Assembly (NCBI GenBank): GCA_012271025.1
Contig: JAAXHF010000302.1
Coordinates: 1 to 19,300, forward strand
Origin: Deltaproteobacteria bacterium
GTDB taxonomy: Bacteria; Desulfobacterota_B; Binatia; Bin18
Direction: 5' to 3'
Length of the DNA stretch: 19,300 nucleotides
This document shows positions 6,089 to 13,017 of the stretch, one piece after another. Under the pieces are notes generated by a model. The model saw nothing but the letters and a program-made list of their open reading frames with translations, was not told where the DNA came from and did not search any database. Every line of letters starts with the position of its first letter. The first letter of the stretch is position 1. The position numbers and the translations under genes are program-made.

Positions 6089-8344
6089 TTATTTTAGCTG
6101 CACCTTCAACGTGTACCGGCCAGTGGCGTTGTCAAAGCCGCTCACCCGGATGTAATACGTGCCGGCTGATACAGACTCCACGAGCCGAAAATTGAGTCTG
6201 CTGCCCCCGTCGTCGTCCTCGCTGAGCCACTGATCGTCGGTTCCCCGCAGCTGTCCCAAGGTATCCGTGTCGCCTGTCGTTTCGACCGTTAAGGTTCCCA
6301 TCTCGGATACCAAGACCCGGAAGTAGTCTATATCTCCCTGGCGCTCTAAAGTACCCGGCGTAGAAGAGTTGGGCTTCACGCTCCGAGCTTTTTCAGGCGT
6401 ATTTCCGTGGTCATCGGTCGGGGTTGGGGTGAAGCCGACGACCAGGGTGTACGGGCCAGTAGCAACCTCGCCAGGTGCAGACTCAAATCCATTCACCCGG
6501 ATATGATACGTCCCGGCTAAGACAGACTCCACGAGCCGAAAATTGAGTCTGCTGCCCCCGTCGTCGTCCTCGCTGAGCCACTGGCCGTCGGCTCCCCGCA
6601 GCTGTCCGACCGTATCCGTGCCGCCCGTGGTCTCGACCGTCAGGGTTCCGGCTTGGTCCACATGGACCCGGAAGTAGTCTACATCGTAATCGGCGTGCAG
6701 CCGACCCAGAATAGCTGGGGTGGAAGAATTGGGCTTTACGCCTGTTGCCCGCTCAAGCGTATCCCCATGGGCATCGTCGGGCCTCTCCTCAGGCCCCTCT
6801 TCGCCAGGCGTCTCCTCCTCAGGCCCCAGGTAGTCGCTGACCAAGGGAAAGAATTGGTCAAAGCGACCGTAGCCCGCGATAATGGGACACTCATCGTCAG
6901 GACCCGCCGAGGCGACGCCGCGCAGGTTCCCATCTCTGTCAAACAGGCCAGACCCGCTGCTGCCTTGTTCGATTGTTCCTTCCGACCAGACAACATGAAG
7001 ACCATCAACCCGCTGGCCTCCTATGTGTTCGAATATGGATTCTCGTAATATGACACCAGCACTGTATTTCTTCAGGTCGCCCGCGGGGTGATGCACTCCA
7101 TAGATAGCAATGTGAGGGCTGGGCCGGTGAGAACTCCACCCCGCATACCCACGGGGACGCTCTAGGCTTGTTGGCGGACTCCTCCTGAGTCTCAGCAAGG
7201 CAGAATCCGAATCGGGGTCTGATTTCAGGAGCACAGCTCCGCCGGTCAGTTGGATAACCTCCGCTGGTTCAGGACCACCGCAGAGAGCACGCTCAAAGTC
7301 CCAATACGTCTCCAGCGTGTCGGCGGCGTATGGCGTGGAGATGCAATGGTGGGCGGTGAGGAAATACGGAATCACGGAGCTGTTGTCACCATCGTTCAAC
7401 AAGGTGCCCGTACATATGAAGGAATCGCCGTTCTCTTCCATAAAAATCATTTTTGCGGTCGCACTGGCATTGAGGTTCAATTTCGGGGGGATTATGAGGT
7501 TGACGTCTTGAGGTCCAGGTATAATTCGACATTGGACATCAATGTGGCTATCACAGGAGGCCGTACCAATCTGGGCCAGATGTTGAGGCACGTACTGATG
7601 AAGGGTCCTCATGGATTGAGGCGCGTACTGAGGGGTCCTCATGGATTGCAGGAGGTGAGAGACCTGGTCTACATACAGCGAGAAGGTCGAGAGGGCGGCA
7701 GACGACGGTAGGGACACTTCAATCCAGGCTGTCTCGCCCTCAATGACAGGCGACCACACCGGTGGGTCGGACAGCAGCGGATCGTCCACCGTAGCGGATT
7801 CACTGGCTTGGGGAACGAAATCGGACTGGGTGAGGGGGTCAAAGTGGTGGTCGAGGTCGGCCGGACCGGAGAAGCGCAGTTCTGCTCCGGGGTCTAAGGT
7901 GGCAAAAACGGCCACCCGCAGCGCCAGGGCTCCGGGGGACGTGACGCTGAGCGCGCTGACCAGCGTCCCATCGCTCAGCGTGGTCCACTCCAACCGGGGA
8001 GCGAGATCGTCCTGATAGGCGGCCGGTATCTCCCGGCCAAAGCCGATTTGCAGCGGAACTGTCCGCTCCCGCCCCTCCCAGTCCGCGTGCTCGGCATCAG
8101 TGACCTCTGGCAAGGTAATGCGGAGCGCAATCGGGGTGGAGGAGTAATCCTGTTTGGGTGATCGCGCTTGCTGCATGTGGGCGGTCGTGTCCGCTGCGTC
8201 TGGAGGGCTGAATGCGCCGTCTATACTCACTTGAGCCCAGCCGGCAGCCGAAAAACTGCACATTAGAATAGAGGCAACAAGAACCTGTCTCCAAACGCGA
8301 GTCAGAATTCGAGCGGAATGACCTGTTGGGGCTTGTTTCTCCAT
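6089..8344 (-). CDS. Secreted trypsin-like serine protease with two PPC domains, 751 aa
   Basis: The first 38 residues form a signal peptide (hydrophobic VLVASILMCSFSAAGW ending in AQ). A poorly conserved pro-region runs to about 260. The protease domain carries a lysyl-endopeptidase-like core: H333 in YFLTAHHC, D380 in DSDSALLRL and S463 in EQGSSGSGLF, so the triad is complete. Cysteines at 264, 272, 311, 334, 355 and 486 could form three disulfides. After an acidic linker (EETPGEEGPEERPDD) come two pre-peptidase C-terminal domains (about 550-640 and 670-751), both with the DYFRV and GTLTVETTG motifs. PPC domains are usually removed during secretion. The ATG at 8344 has no ribosome binding site, so a later start just before the hydrophobic segment is possible. 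Confidence 0.9.
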   Translation of the reverse strand: MEKQAPTGHSARILTRVWRQVLVASILMCSFSAAGWAQVSIDGAFSPPDAADTTAHMQQARSPKQDYSSTPIALRITLPEVTDAEHADWEGRERTVPLQIGFGREIPAAYQDDLAPRLEWTTLSDGTLVSALSVTSPGALALRVAVFATLDPGAELRFSGPADLDHHFDPLTQSDFVPQASESATVDDPLLSDPPVWSPVIEGETAWIEVSLPSSAALSTFSLYVDQVSHLLQSMRTPQYAPQSMRTLHQYVPQHLAQIGTASCDSHIDVQCRIIPGPQDVNLIIPPKLNLNASATAKMIFMEENGDSFICTGTLLNDGDNSSVIPYFLTAHHCISTPYAADTLETYWDFERALCGGPEPAEVIQLTGGAVLLKSDPDSDSALLRLRRSPPTSLERPRGYAGWSSHRPSPHIAIYGVHHPAGDLKKYSAGVILRESIFEHIGGQRVDGLHVVWSEGTIEQGSSGSGLFDRDGNLRGVASAGPDDECPIIAGYGRFDQFFPLVSDYLGPEEETPGEEGPEERPDDAHGDTLERATGVKPNSSTPAILGRLHADYDVDYFRVHVDQAGTLTVETTGGTDTVGQLRGADGQWLSEDDDGGSRLNFRLVESVLAGTYHIRVNGFESAPGEVATGPYTLVVGFTPTPTDDHGNTPEKARSVKPNSSTPGTLERQGDIDYFRVLVSEMGTLTVETTGDTDTLGQLRGTDDQWLSEDDDGGSRLNFRLVESVSAGTYYIRVSGFDNATGRYTLKVQLK
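6171..6583 (-). repeat. Two copies of an identical 62-bp segment within the PPC domains
   Basis: Positions 6171-6232 and 6522-6583 are identical over 62 bp, at an offset of 351 bp (117 codons). Flanking sequence is similar but diverged. Both encode the SEDDDGGSRLNFRLVES part of the PPC domain. This indicates a recent domain duplication or gene conversion between the copies. Confidence 0.9.
7585..7647 (-). repeat. Short tandem repeat in the protease pro-region
   Basis: Two adjacent units, 33 bp (7585-7617) and 30 bp (7618-7647), share GGGTCCTCATGGATT and most of the rest. They encode the duplicated QSMRT peptide with Q/P/Y-rich spacers just before the protease domain. The unit difference is one codon, so the frame is kept. 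Confidence 0.8.
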
Positions 8345-8379
8345 ATCGAACGGAGGTGTAGGAGGTAGTTGGGTGCGTT

Positions 8380-8445
8380 GCGCAGCCGTTTACGGGTACT
8401 GAGCAAAGAGGAATAGAATTTGCCCAGTACCCGTGCGGCTTACGC
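8380..8445. repeat. 66-bp imperfect palindrome between the protease and flavin reductase genes
   Basis: Inner arms 8393-8407 and 8419-8433 pair at 14 of 15 positions around an 11-base loop. Outer parts (AGCCG/CGGCT, then GCG/CGC) continue the pairing with small internal loops. No T-run follows on either strand, so it is not a classical intrinsic terminator. The remaining bases between the genes (8345-8379, 8446-8507) hold nothing I recognise. Confidence 0.75.
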
Positions 8446-8507
8446 TGAGCGAGGAGGGGGGAATAAGAGGCGGCTTTTATGACTTTTCGTTCGGATTCGA
8501 ACACGGC

Positions 8508-9008
8508 CTAGCCGCCGTAGAAGACCTTCTCGCCCAGATCGGCCATATGCAGGGTCGCCAAATCGGCCCGTCCGTCGGGCTGCTTCTGGACAACCGCGTC
8601 CACCACTTTGCCGATGAAGATCGAGTGGTCGCCGTTCTCAACCGTCTGCTCCAGGGAGCATTCGACATAGGCCGGTACGCTCTCCAGCACGGGCGCGCCG
8701 GTGCTGCCGGCTTTATAGGCCTCGCCGTTAATCGTATTGCCGTCCTTCTCGACCGGCTTGAAGAAGGCAAAGGCCGGCCCCTGCTGCCCCTTGCCCAGGA
8801 TATTCAGAGCAAAGCAGCCGGCTTTTTTCACCAGTTCATGCGCGGTCGAGTCACCCTTTACGCCGACCACGACCAGCGGCGGATCAAAGGCGGTCTGGGT
8901 GACCCAGTTGACGGTCGCGGCGGCGATCTCGCCGTCTTTTTCCGCAGTCAGGACGTACAAACCATACGGGATCATGCGTAAAGCGGTCTTTTTGGCGTCT
9001 GCATCCAT
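8508..9008 (-). CDS. Flavin reductase-like domain protein (flavoredoxin type), 166 aa
   Basis: The fold binds FMN or FAD and either reduces free flavin with NAD(P)H for a partner oxygenase (HpaC-like) or transfers electrons. Visible family features are the N-terminal IPYGLYVLTAEKDGEIAAAT strand, NWVTQTAFDPPLVVVGV around 34-50 (flavin phosphate region), and GCFALNILGKGQ around 64-75. The length is usual for single-domain members. GGAGA lies 8 bases before the ATG. A repeated promoter-like element sits about 34 bp upstream. The adjacent genes encode secreted proteins with no obvious redox link; the AbfD/HpaB-family protein at 14.9 kb is the only possible oxygenase in the window, on the opposite strand. 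Confidence 0.9.
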   Translation of the reverse strand: MDADAKKTALRMIPYGLYVLTAEKDGEIAAATVNWVTQTAFDPPLVVVGVKGDSTAHELVKKAGCFALNILGKGQQGPAFAFFKPVEKDGNTINGEAYKAGSTGAPVLESVPAYVECSLEQTVENGDHSIFIGKVVDAVVQKQPDGRADLATLHMADLGEKVFYGG

Positions 9009-9041
9009 AGTCGTTCTCCCTCTGTTATAGGCTGTCTGGAC

Positions 9042-9070
9042 CTTGTATCTGGCCTGGGGGCGGTGTGCAA
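9042..9070 (-). promoter_or_regulatory. Promoter-like repeat, copy 1, upstream of the flavin reductase gene
   Basis: On the minus strand TTGCAC (9065-9070) and TACAAG (9042-9047) are separated by 17 bases, as in sigma-70 promoters. The -10-like box ends 33 bases before the ATG at 9008. Similar elements precede two of the secreted paralogues, and the match extends upstream (TCAGGACTTGCAC is shared with copy 3). Confidence 0.6.
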
Positions 9071-9079
9071 GTCCTGAGC

Positions 9080-10036
9080 CTATTGCTGTGGAAGCTCAAA
9101 GATGTTGAAGTCGCCCGTGCAGCCGACTGTGTCATGCCATCTATCCCTGCAAGTCGTTGCTTGGAGGCTGCCGGTGAAATACCCATCAAAGCGGCCGTCC
9201 AATGTCCATTGTCCGACAAAGAGCCCGTTCTTGTTGCACACCTCGCCAGAAACCCTGAGACGCCCATAGGGAGGGGTAGGGATGGAGCCGGAAATCCTTC
9301 CCTCCTCTATCTCTACCTGCATAGTCCCCCTCGCTGCTCTACAGAGCACCGAGGAATCCGCAGCGGGAGGAATATCGGGGGGATTAAATTGAATATAATA
9401 CTCTCCATCAAAACTGTCCCCTCTCGGACATGGCAGGGGTGGGGGGGGGAGTAGCGGCAGTGAAGGTACCGGAGCGCGAGGTGCCTCCAGCACCTCGCAT
9501 ATTTGATCAATGCCCATTTGACTGGATTCGCGGAGTTCCAGGTGTTGGGTCGCCTGATTCCACTCAAACCACGCTTCCTCACCAGGCGACGGAAAATTCG
9601 GAACCCTGAGCCGAGCATTCGCGTTTTTTACAAACTCCTCCCCGAGGGTTGTCACCTTGAACGTGCTCTTGGCAAATGGCACATCATCATCGTAGGCCAC
9701 GGCGGTGTGTTGTCCGTCGCCCAGGATGGCCCAGTTGAAGAAGCTATAAAAGCCGTTGTTGCCGTCGTCATCACCACACCTTGCACTGGTATCGCCACGA
9801 GGAAATCCATACGTGGCCGGGATGGAGTCCCCATCGTTGAATCTGATAGTGATGTCCCCCTCCGCCTCACACTTCCAGCCCGAGATGACTCCAATGCCGG
9901 ACAGGTCTGCGCCGTCGCTGGGAATCTCAAGAACTCCTGACGGCTGCTGAGCCACAGCCAACGAGGGAGCCAGGAGAACCATACCAAGACACCGACGGAG
10001 CCACAAAAGGGGGCTGCTCTGGCGTTTAGCACCCAT
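9080..10036 (-). CDS. Secreted paralogue 1: conserved GIGVISGWKCEA domain plus C-terminal module A, 318 aa
   Basis: A signal peptide (residues 1-30, ending SLAVAQ) is followed by a domain common to three tandem genes here: LSGIGVISGWKCEAEGDITI, an R-G-D-T-x-x-x-C-G-D segment, FFNWAILGDGQHTAVA and VTTLGEEF, then a W-N-Q-x-T-Q-H-L-E-L strand. A proline-rich linker (LLPPPPLPCPR) leads to module A, a beta-rich region with four or five cysteines and VGQWTLDGRFDGYFTGSL, also found in paralogue 2. I do not know a named function for the shared domain; it recalls secreted or surface proteins of uncultured bacteria. AAGGA precedes the ATG. It has its own promoter-like element. Confidence 0.85.
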   Translation of the reverse strand: MGAKRQSSPLLWLRRCLGMVLLAPSLAVAQQPSGVLEIPSDGADLSGIGVISGWKCEAEGDITIRFNDGDSIPATYGFPRGDTSARCGDDDGNNGFYSFFNWAILGDGQHTAVAYDDDVPFAKSTFKVTTLGEEFVKNANARLRVPNFPSPGEEAWFEWNQATQHLELRESSQMGIDQICEVLEAPRAPVPSLPLLPPPPLPCPRGDSFDGEYYIQFNPPDIPPAADSSVLCRAARGTMQVEIEEGRISGSIPTPPYGRLRVSGEVCNKNGLFVGQWTLDGRFDGYFTGSLQATTCRDRWHDTVGCTGDFNIFELPQQ

Positions 10037-10070
10037 AGTTCCTTCCCCTCTCTATTGAACTATCTGGACC

Positions 10071-10099
10071 TTGGTATCTAGCCTGGGGGCGGAATGCAA
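10071..10099 (-). promoter_or_regulatory. Promoter-like repeat, copy 2, upstream of secreted paralogue 1
   Basis: TTGCAT (10094-10099) and TACCAA (10071-10076) on the minus strand, spacer 17 bases, 34 bases from box to start codon. The CGCCCCCAGGC spacer core is shared with copy 1, so the two copies are clearly homologous. Confidence 0.55.
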
Positions 10100-10109
10100 A
10101 TTATCAAGA

Positions 10110-11099
10110 CTACTGCGTTGGGAGCGGGTGGATGATGAGATCGCCCGTGCAGCCAGATATATCCTGCCATCTGCTTGGGCAATGGATGCCGTCCAAGTCA
10201 GCTAGGCTCCCGGTGAAATAGCCCTGATAGTTATCGTCCAGCGACCATTCCCCAACGAGAAGACTGCCGTTTTCTTTTGCGCAGACCTCGCCGGAAAACC
10301 TGAAGACTCCGTGGGAAGAGGCGTCGACAGAAACGGAAAATCTTCCCTCCTGTACTTCCACTTGTATAATCCCTCTGGGTGCCGCACACGCAATGGGAAG
10401 GTCGGCACCGAAGAGAAGGTCGGGATTGAATCGAATCAAATACGTGTCCCCGCGATAACTTGTTTCATCTCTCGGACATGGCAGGGGCGGTGGCGGGAGC
10501 AGTGGCGCTGGAGAGGGCGGACCTATAGGTATCTTCAGCCCCTCGCACGCGTCCTGGAAATCCACCTGGGACAAGGAGAGGAGTTCCAGGTGTTGGGTGC
10601 TTTTGTTCCACACAAAGTCCGCCTTCTCACCGAGCGACGGGAAATCCAGGATCGTGAACGGGCCGGGATCTGCATCTTCAACAAACTCCTCCCCGAGGGT
10701 CGCCACCCTGACCGTGCTGCTGTCGAACTTCACGCCGTTATCGAGGGCCGCGACGGTGTATGTTCCGTCGCCCAGGAGGCCCCAGTTGAAGTAGGTCACA
10801 AAGCCGTTATCCGTATCTCCACATGTCTCTTCCGTGTCCTCACGAGACAGCCCGTACAGCGTGGGAAGGGGATTTTCATCATCGACGCGGACCGTGATCG
10901 CCCCCTCGGCCTCGCACTTCCAGCCCGAGATGACCCCGATGCCGGACAGTGTGTCCCCCTGGCTGGGAATCTCAAGCTTATATCTCCGGGGCTCCTCATC
11001 CTCAGGTTGCTCGGGTTGCTCGGGTTGCTCAGGCTGAGCTACAGCCAGCGAGGGGGCGAGGACAAAGAGACCAAAGCAAAGCCGAAGCCAGAAAAACAT
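10110..11099 (-). CDS. Secreted paralogue 2: conserved domain plus C-terminal module A, 329 aa
   Basis: The start at 11099 (MFFWLRLCFGLFVLAPSLAV) is chosen because GAGGAG lies 6 bases before it and the signal peptide then matches the other two paralogues; the frame is open to 11144. After the signal peptide comes a QPEQPEQPEQPEDEEP stretch encoded by 9-bp tandem repeats, unique to this copy. The shared domain follows (LSGIGVISGWKCEAEGAITV, RxDTxxTCGD, YFNWGLLGDGTYTVAALD, VATLGEEF, WNKSTQHLEL), then LLPPPPLPCPRD and module A ending in GCTGDLIIHPLPTQ. No promoter-like repeat precedes it; the 54-bp gap to paralogue 3 suggests co-transcription. Function unknown. Confidence 0.85.
   Translation of the reverse strand: MFFWLRLCFGLFVLAPSLAVAQPEQPEQPEQPEDEEPRRYKLEIPSQGDTLSGIGVISGWKCEAEGAITVRVDDENPLPTLYGLSREDTEETCGDTDNGFVTYFNWGLLGDGTYTVAALDNGVKFDSSTVRVATLGEEFVEDADPGPFTILDFPSLGEKADFVWNKSTQHLELLSLSQVDFQDACEGLKIPIGPPSPAPLLPPPPLPCPRDETSYRGDTYLIRFNPDLLFGADLPIACAAPRGIIQVEVQEGRFSVSVDASSHGVFRFSGEVCAKENGSLLVGEWSLDDNYQGYFTGSLADLDGIHCPSRWQDISGCTGDLIIHPLPTQ
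10994..11034 (-). repeat. 9-bp tandem repeat coding for Gln-Pro-Glu
   Basis: About three to four copies of a GGTTGCTCG-type 9-mer encode QPE repeats just after the signal peptide of paralogue 2. Copy number could vary by slippage without breaking the frame. Confidence 0.75.
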
Positions 11100-11153
11100 C
11101 AGCATCTCCTCACAGCGCGCTTCAACCACCAATCCATCGTTCAATGAGGAACG

Positions 11154-12173
11154 CTAGAGGTCGTTAATCGTCCAACTCCCGTCGTCATTCCTGGTGACAT
11201 CCACACCTAGCTCCACCACAGCAGATGGCAGACCGGTTGAGTAACAACCGTCGAAAAGATCGGCCCTGTCGTCTACACACGCCTCTCCTTCTGCATTTAC
11301 GGTAAACGTATAGCCGATGCCGAGTAGGGTGCCGCTGCACATCTCTCCCGGCTGCACGGTTAAGCCAACCTCACACGTCCCAAGATCAAACGGCCCGGAC
11401 GATGGCAGGCTGTTGATCGTCCAACTCCCATCGTCATTCCTGGTGATAGAAATGCCAAGCTGGTCCAGGGCGGCTGGCAGGCTGGCCGCGTGACATCCGT
11501 CAATTGCCGCGACACCGGTACCGGCTATGCACGCCTCTCCGTCCGCATTAACGGTGAAGGTATAACTGATAGTGGAACCGGCGATGGTGAGGGAGCCACT
11601 GCACATTTCTTCCGTGCCCACAGTAAGCTCCTCTACGCAGGTGCCCAGGTCTGTGGCTGGTGTCCGCATGACCATCTCGAAATGCTGTGTGCTCTGATTC
11701 CACTCAAGGGTCGTGGTATCACCAGAGTTGGGAAAATCCGTGACCGTAACCTCTTTACTTGCCCCGACCAGATACTCCGTCCCGGCGGTCGTTACCGTGA
11801 AGGTATTCCGGGCAAACTCCCCGCTATTGTCGGAGGCGACGGCGGTGTGCTCGCCATCGCCGAGGATGGCCCAGTTCCAGAGGGCATAAAAGCCGTTGTT
11901 GCCGTCGTCATTACCACACGCTGGGCTGGTATCAGCCCGGGAAGCCCCATACGTCATGGGAATGGGGTCGCTGGCGGGCATGAGATTTCCATCGGAGTCC
12001 TCAGTATAGAAGGTGATGGTGATCTCCCCGTCGGCCTCGCACTTCCAGCCCGAGATGAGCCCAATGCCCGACAGTTTATCCCCCTCACTCGGAATATCGA
12101 GAGAAGACTGGGCGTGAGCCAGCGAGGGCGCCAGGAGAAATAGCCCAAGACACAGGCGAAGCAGGAAAGACAT
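11154..12173 (-). CDS. Secreted paralogue 3: conserved domain plus two copies of a different C-terminal module B, 339 aa
   Basis: Signal peptide 1-22 (MSFLLRLCLGLFLLAPSLAH), then the shared domain (LSGIGLISGWKCEADGEITI, RADTSPACGNDDGNNGFYA, WNWAILGDGEHTAVASD, VTTAGTEY, WNQSTQHFEM). Instead of module A the tail has two tandem copies of module B, each about 75-85 residues: DLGTC, EMCSG, YTFTVNA(D/E)GEAC, DGC, then TRNDDGSWTIN, with four cysteines per copy. The two copies are also similar at DNA level (around 11165-11200 and 11413-11450). GGAGG lies 5 bases before the ATG, and a promoter-like repeat lies about 39 bp upstream. Function unknown; extracellular binding or surface role is inference. 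Confidence 0.85.
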   Translation of the reverse strand: MSFLLRLCLGLFLLAPSLAHAQSSLDIPSEGDKLSGIGLISGWKCEADGEITITFYTEDSDGNLMPASDPIPMTYGASRADTSPACGNDDGNNGFYALWNWAILGDGEHTAVASDNSGEFARNTFTVTTAGTEYLVGASKEVTVTDFPNSGDTTTLEWNQSTQHFEMVMRTPATDLGTCVEELTVGTEEMCSGSLTIAGSTISYTFTVNADGEACIAGTGVAAIDGCHAASLPAALDQLGISITRNDDGSWTINSLPSSGPFDLGTCEVGLTVQPGEMCSGTLLGIGYTFTVNAEGEACVDDRADLFDGCYSTGLPSAVVELGVDVTRNDDGSWTINDL

Positions 12174-12211
12174 GGAAACCTCCTCGGAGGGAACTGAGAT
12201 TTTGCCGACAC

Positions 12212-12240
12212 CTTGTATCTGCTCTGTAGGGGGGGTGCAA
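12212..12240 (-). promoter_or_regulatory. Promoter-like repeat, copy 3, upstream of secreted paralogue 3
   Basis: TTGCAC (12235-12240) and TACAAG (12212-12217) on the minus strand, spacer 17 bases. Both boxes and the AGGACTTGCAC lead-in match copy 1, while the spacer differs apart from AGA next to the -10 box. The box lies 38 bases from the ATG at 12173. Confidence 0.6.
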
Positions 12241-12252
12241 GTCCTGAACGCG

Positions 12253-12282
12253 CCAGGGGCAGGCCACGGCCTATCCGCCTGG
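12253..12282 (-). terminator. Nested inverted repeat after the HEPN gene
   Basis: CCAGG (12253-12257) pairs with CCTGG (12278-12282), enclosing AGGC-CACG-GCCT. It lies between the end of the MNT/HEPN unit and the promoter-like repeat of paralogue 3. There is no T-run, so termination is only possible, not shown. Confidence 0.3.
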
Positions 12283-12296
12283 TAAGGAGCTTGGCG

Positions 12297-12704
12297 TCAG
12301 GGTTGGACCGCTGGGGGGAGTGTGGACAGCACGAACGTGTAGAAGCCTTCTGCCGCCTGTAAGGCTTGATCAAATTCGGCCCGGTCTGGCTCCAGTTCTT
12401 CTCCAGGATAGCGAAATGCGGTTGAGTAAGGCATTAAATACTGCCCGGCGACCTCTCAGGATGAAAACTGAGTCTCAAATGGGATTGCCAATGCAATGAG
12501 CGCTTCAATGTCGTGGGTCTTCTCAAAGCGCTGGTCATGGAAGACCAGAAAGCCTTTGATCGCCTTTTCTGCCGCCTGTTGACAGTGGTAAATGGCGGTA
12601 TCCAAGTACGGATCAGGGTCAGTTGAGAGTTTGTGGGCAGAGGCGAGGTCGTGCTGAGCTTTGGTGAGCCAAGCCCGTACAAGATCACGCTTGGCTTCAT
12701 CCAT
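12297..12704 (-). pseudogene. HEPN-domain toxin gene interrupted by one in-frame TGA
   Basis: HEPN proteins paired with an MNT nucleotidyltransferase act as RNases or as inhibited toxins. The first 82 residues (MDEAKRDLVRAWLTKAQHDL onwards) contain AIYHCQQAAEKAIKGFL and the RNase-type R-x4-H motif, R59 to H64 in RFEKTH. A TGA at 12456-12458 stops translation. The same frame then continues without further stops to 12297 with sequence that completes the fold (MPYSTAFRYPGEELEPD, then FDQALQAAEGFYTFVL). Without the TGA the protein would have the normal length of about 135 residues. A CGA-to-TGA change is the simplest explanation; recoding or a sequencing error is possible. The ATG overlaps the MNT stop by 8 bp. 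Confidence 0.85.
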
Positions 12705-13017
12705 ACAACACTTTTCCGCGTTCAAGAATCTGGCATTCGAGCGAAGCGTGTACGTGGCGGAAACGTTCAACTTCAGCCCGAGTCTTGACCAGGATATCTT
12801 TGGAGACGTGTAGCCCCTTCAGACAGCGATGGCCTCGCACGGCGCGCTGAACCGGCTTCTCATCGCTGTATGGGACAATGACTAGCAGATCCACATCGCT
12901 GTCTTGGTGAGGCGTCCCCCAGGCATGAGAGCCGAACAGAATGACCTGTTCCGGCTGAAACTCGGCGACCAGCCGCCGGGTTATCTCCCGCAGAATCCCT
13001 TGGGACAACTCTTTCAT
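12697..13017 (-). CDS. MNT-type nucleotidyltransferase of an MNT/HEPN pair, 106 aa
   Basis: The active-site motif is intact: VILFGSHAWGTPHQDSDVDL gives G-S-x10-D-V-D. In MNT/HEPN systems the MNT protein neutralises the HEPN toxin by adding nucleotides near its active site. The downstream VSKDILVKTRAEVERFRHVH and ERGKVLYG end are typical of this size class. The ATG directly abuts the TAA of ilvE, with GAGGG inside the end of ilvE as ribosome site, so translation is probably coupled. The HEPN partner follows with an 8-bp overlap but carries a premature stop. Confidence 0.92.
   Translation of the reverse strand: MKELSQGILREITRRLVAEFQPEQVILFGSHAWGTPHQDSDVDLLVIVPYSDEKPVQRAVRGHRCLKGLHVSKDILVKTRAEVERFRHVHASLECQILERGKVLYG

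Noticed and set aside
8490..8515. tRNA T-arm-like GTTCGAATCC on the minus strand after the flavin reductase stop
   Set aside because: The flanking bases do not form a five-pair T stem, and no anticodon or D arm can be built around it.
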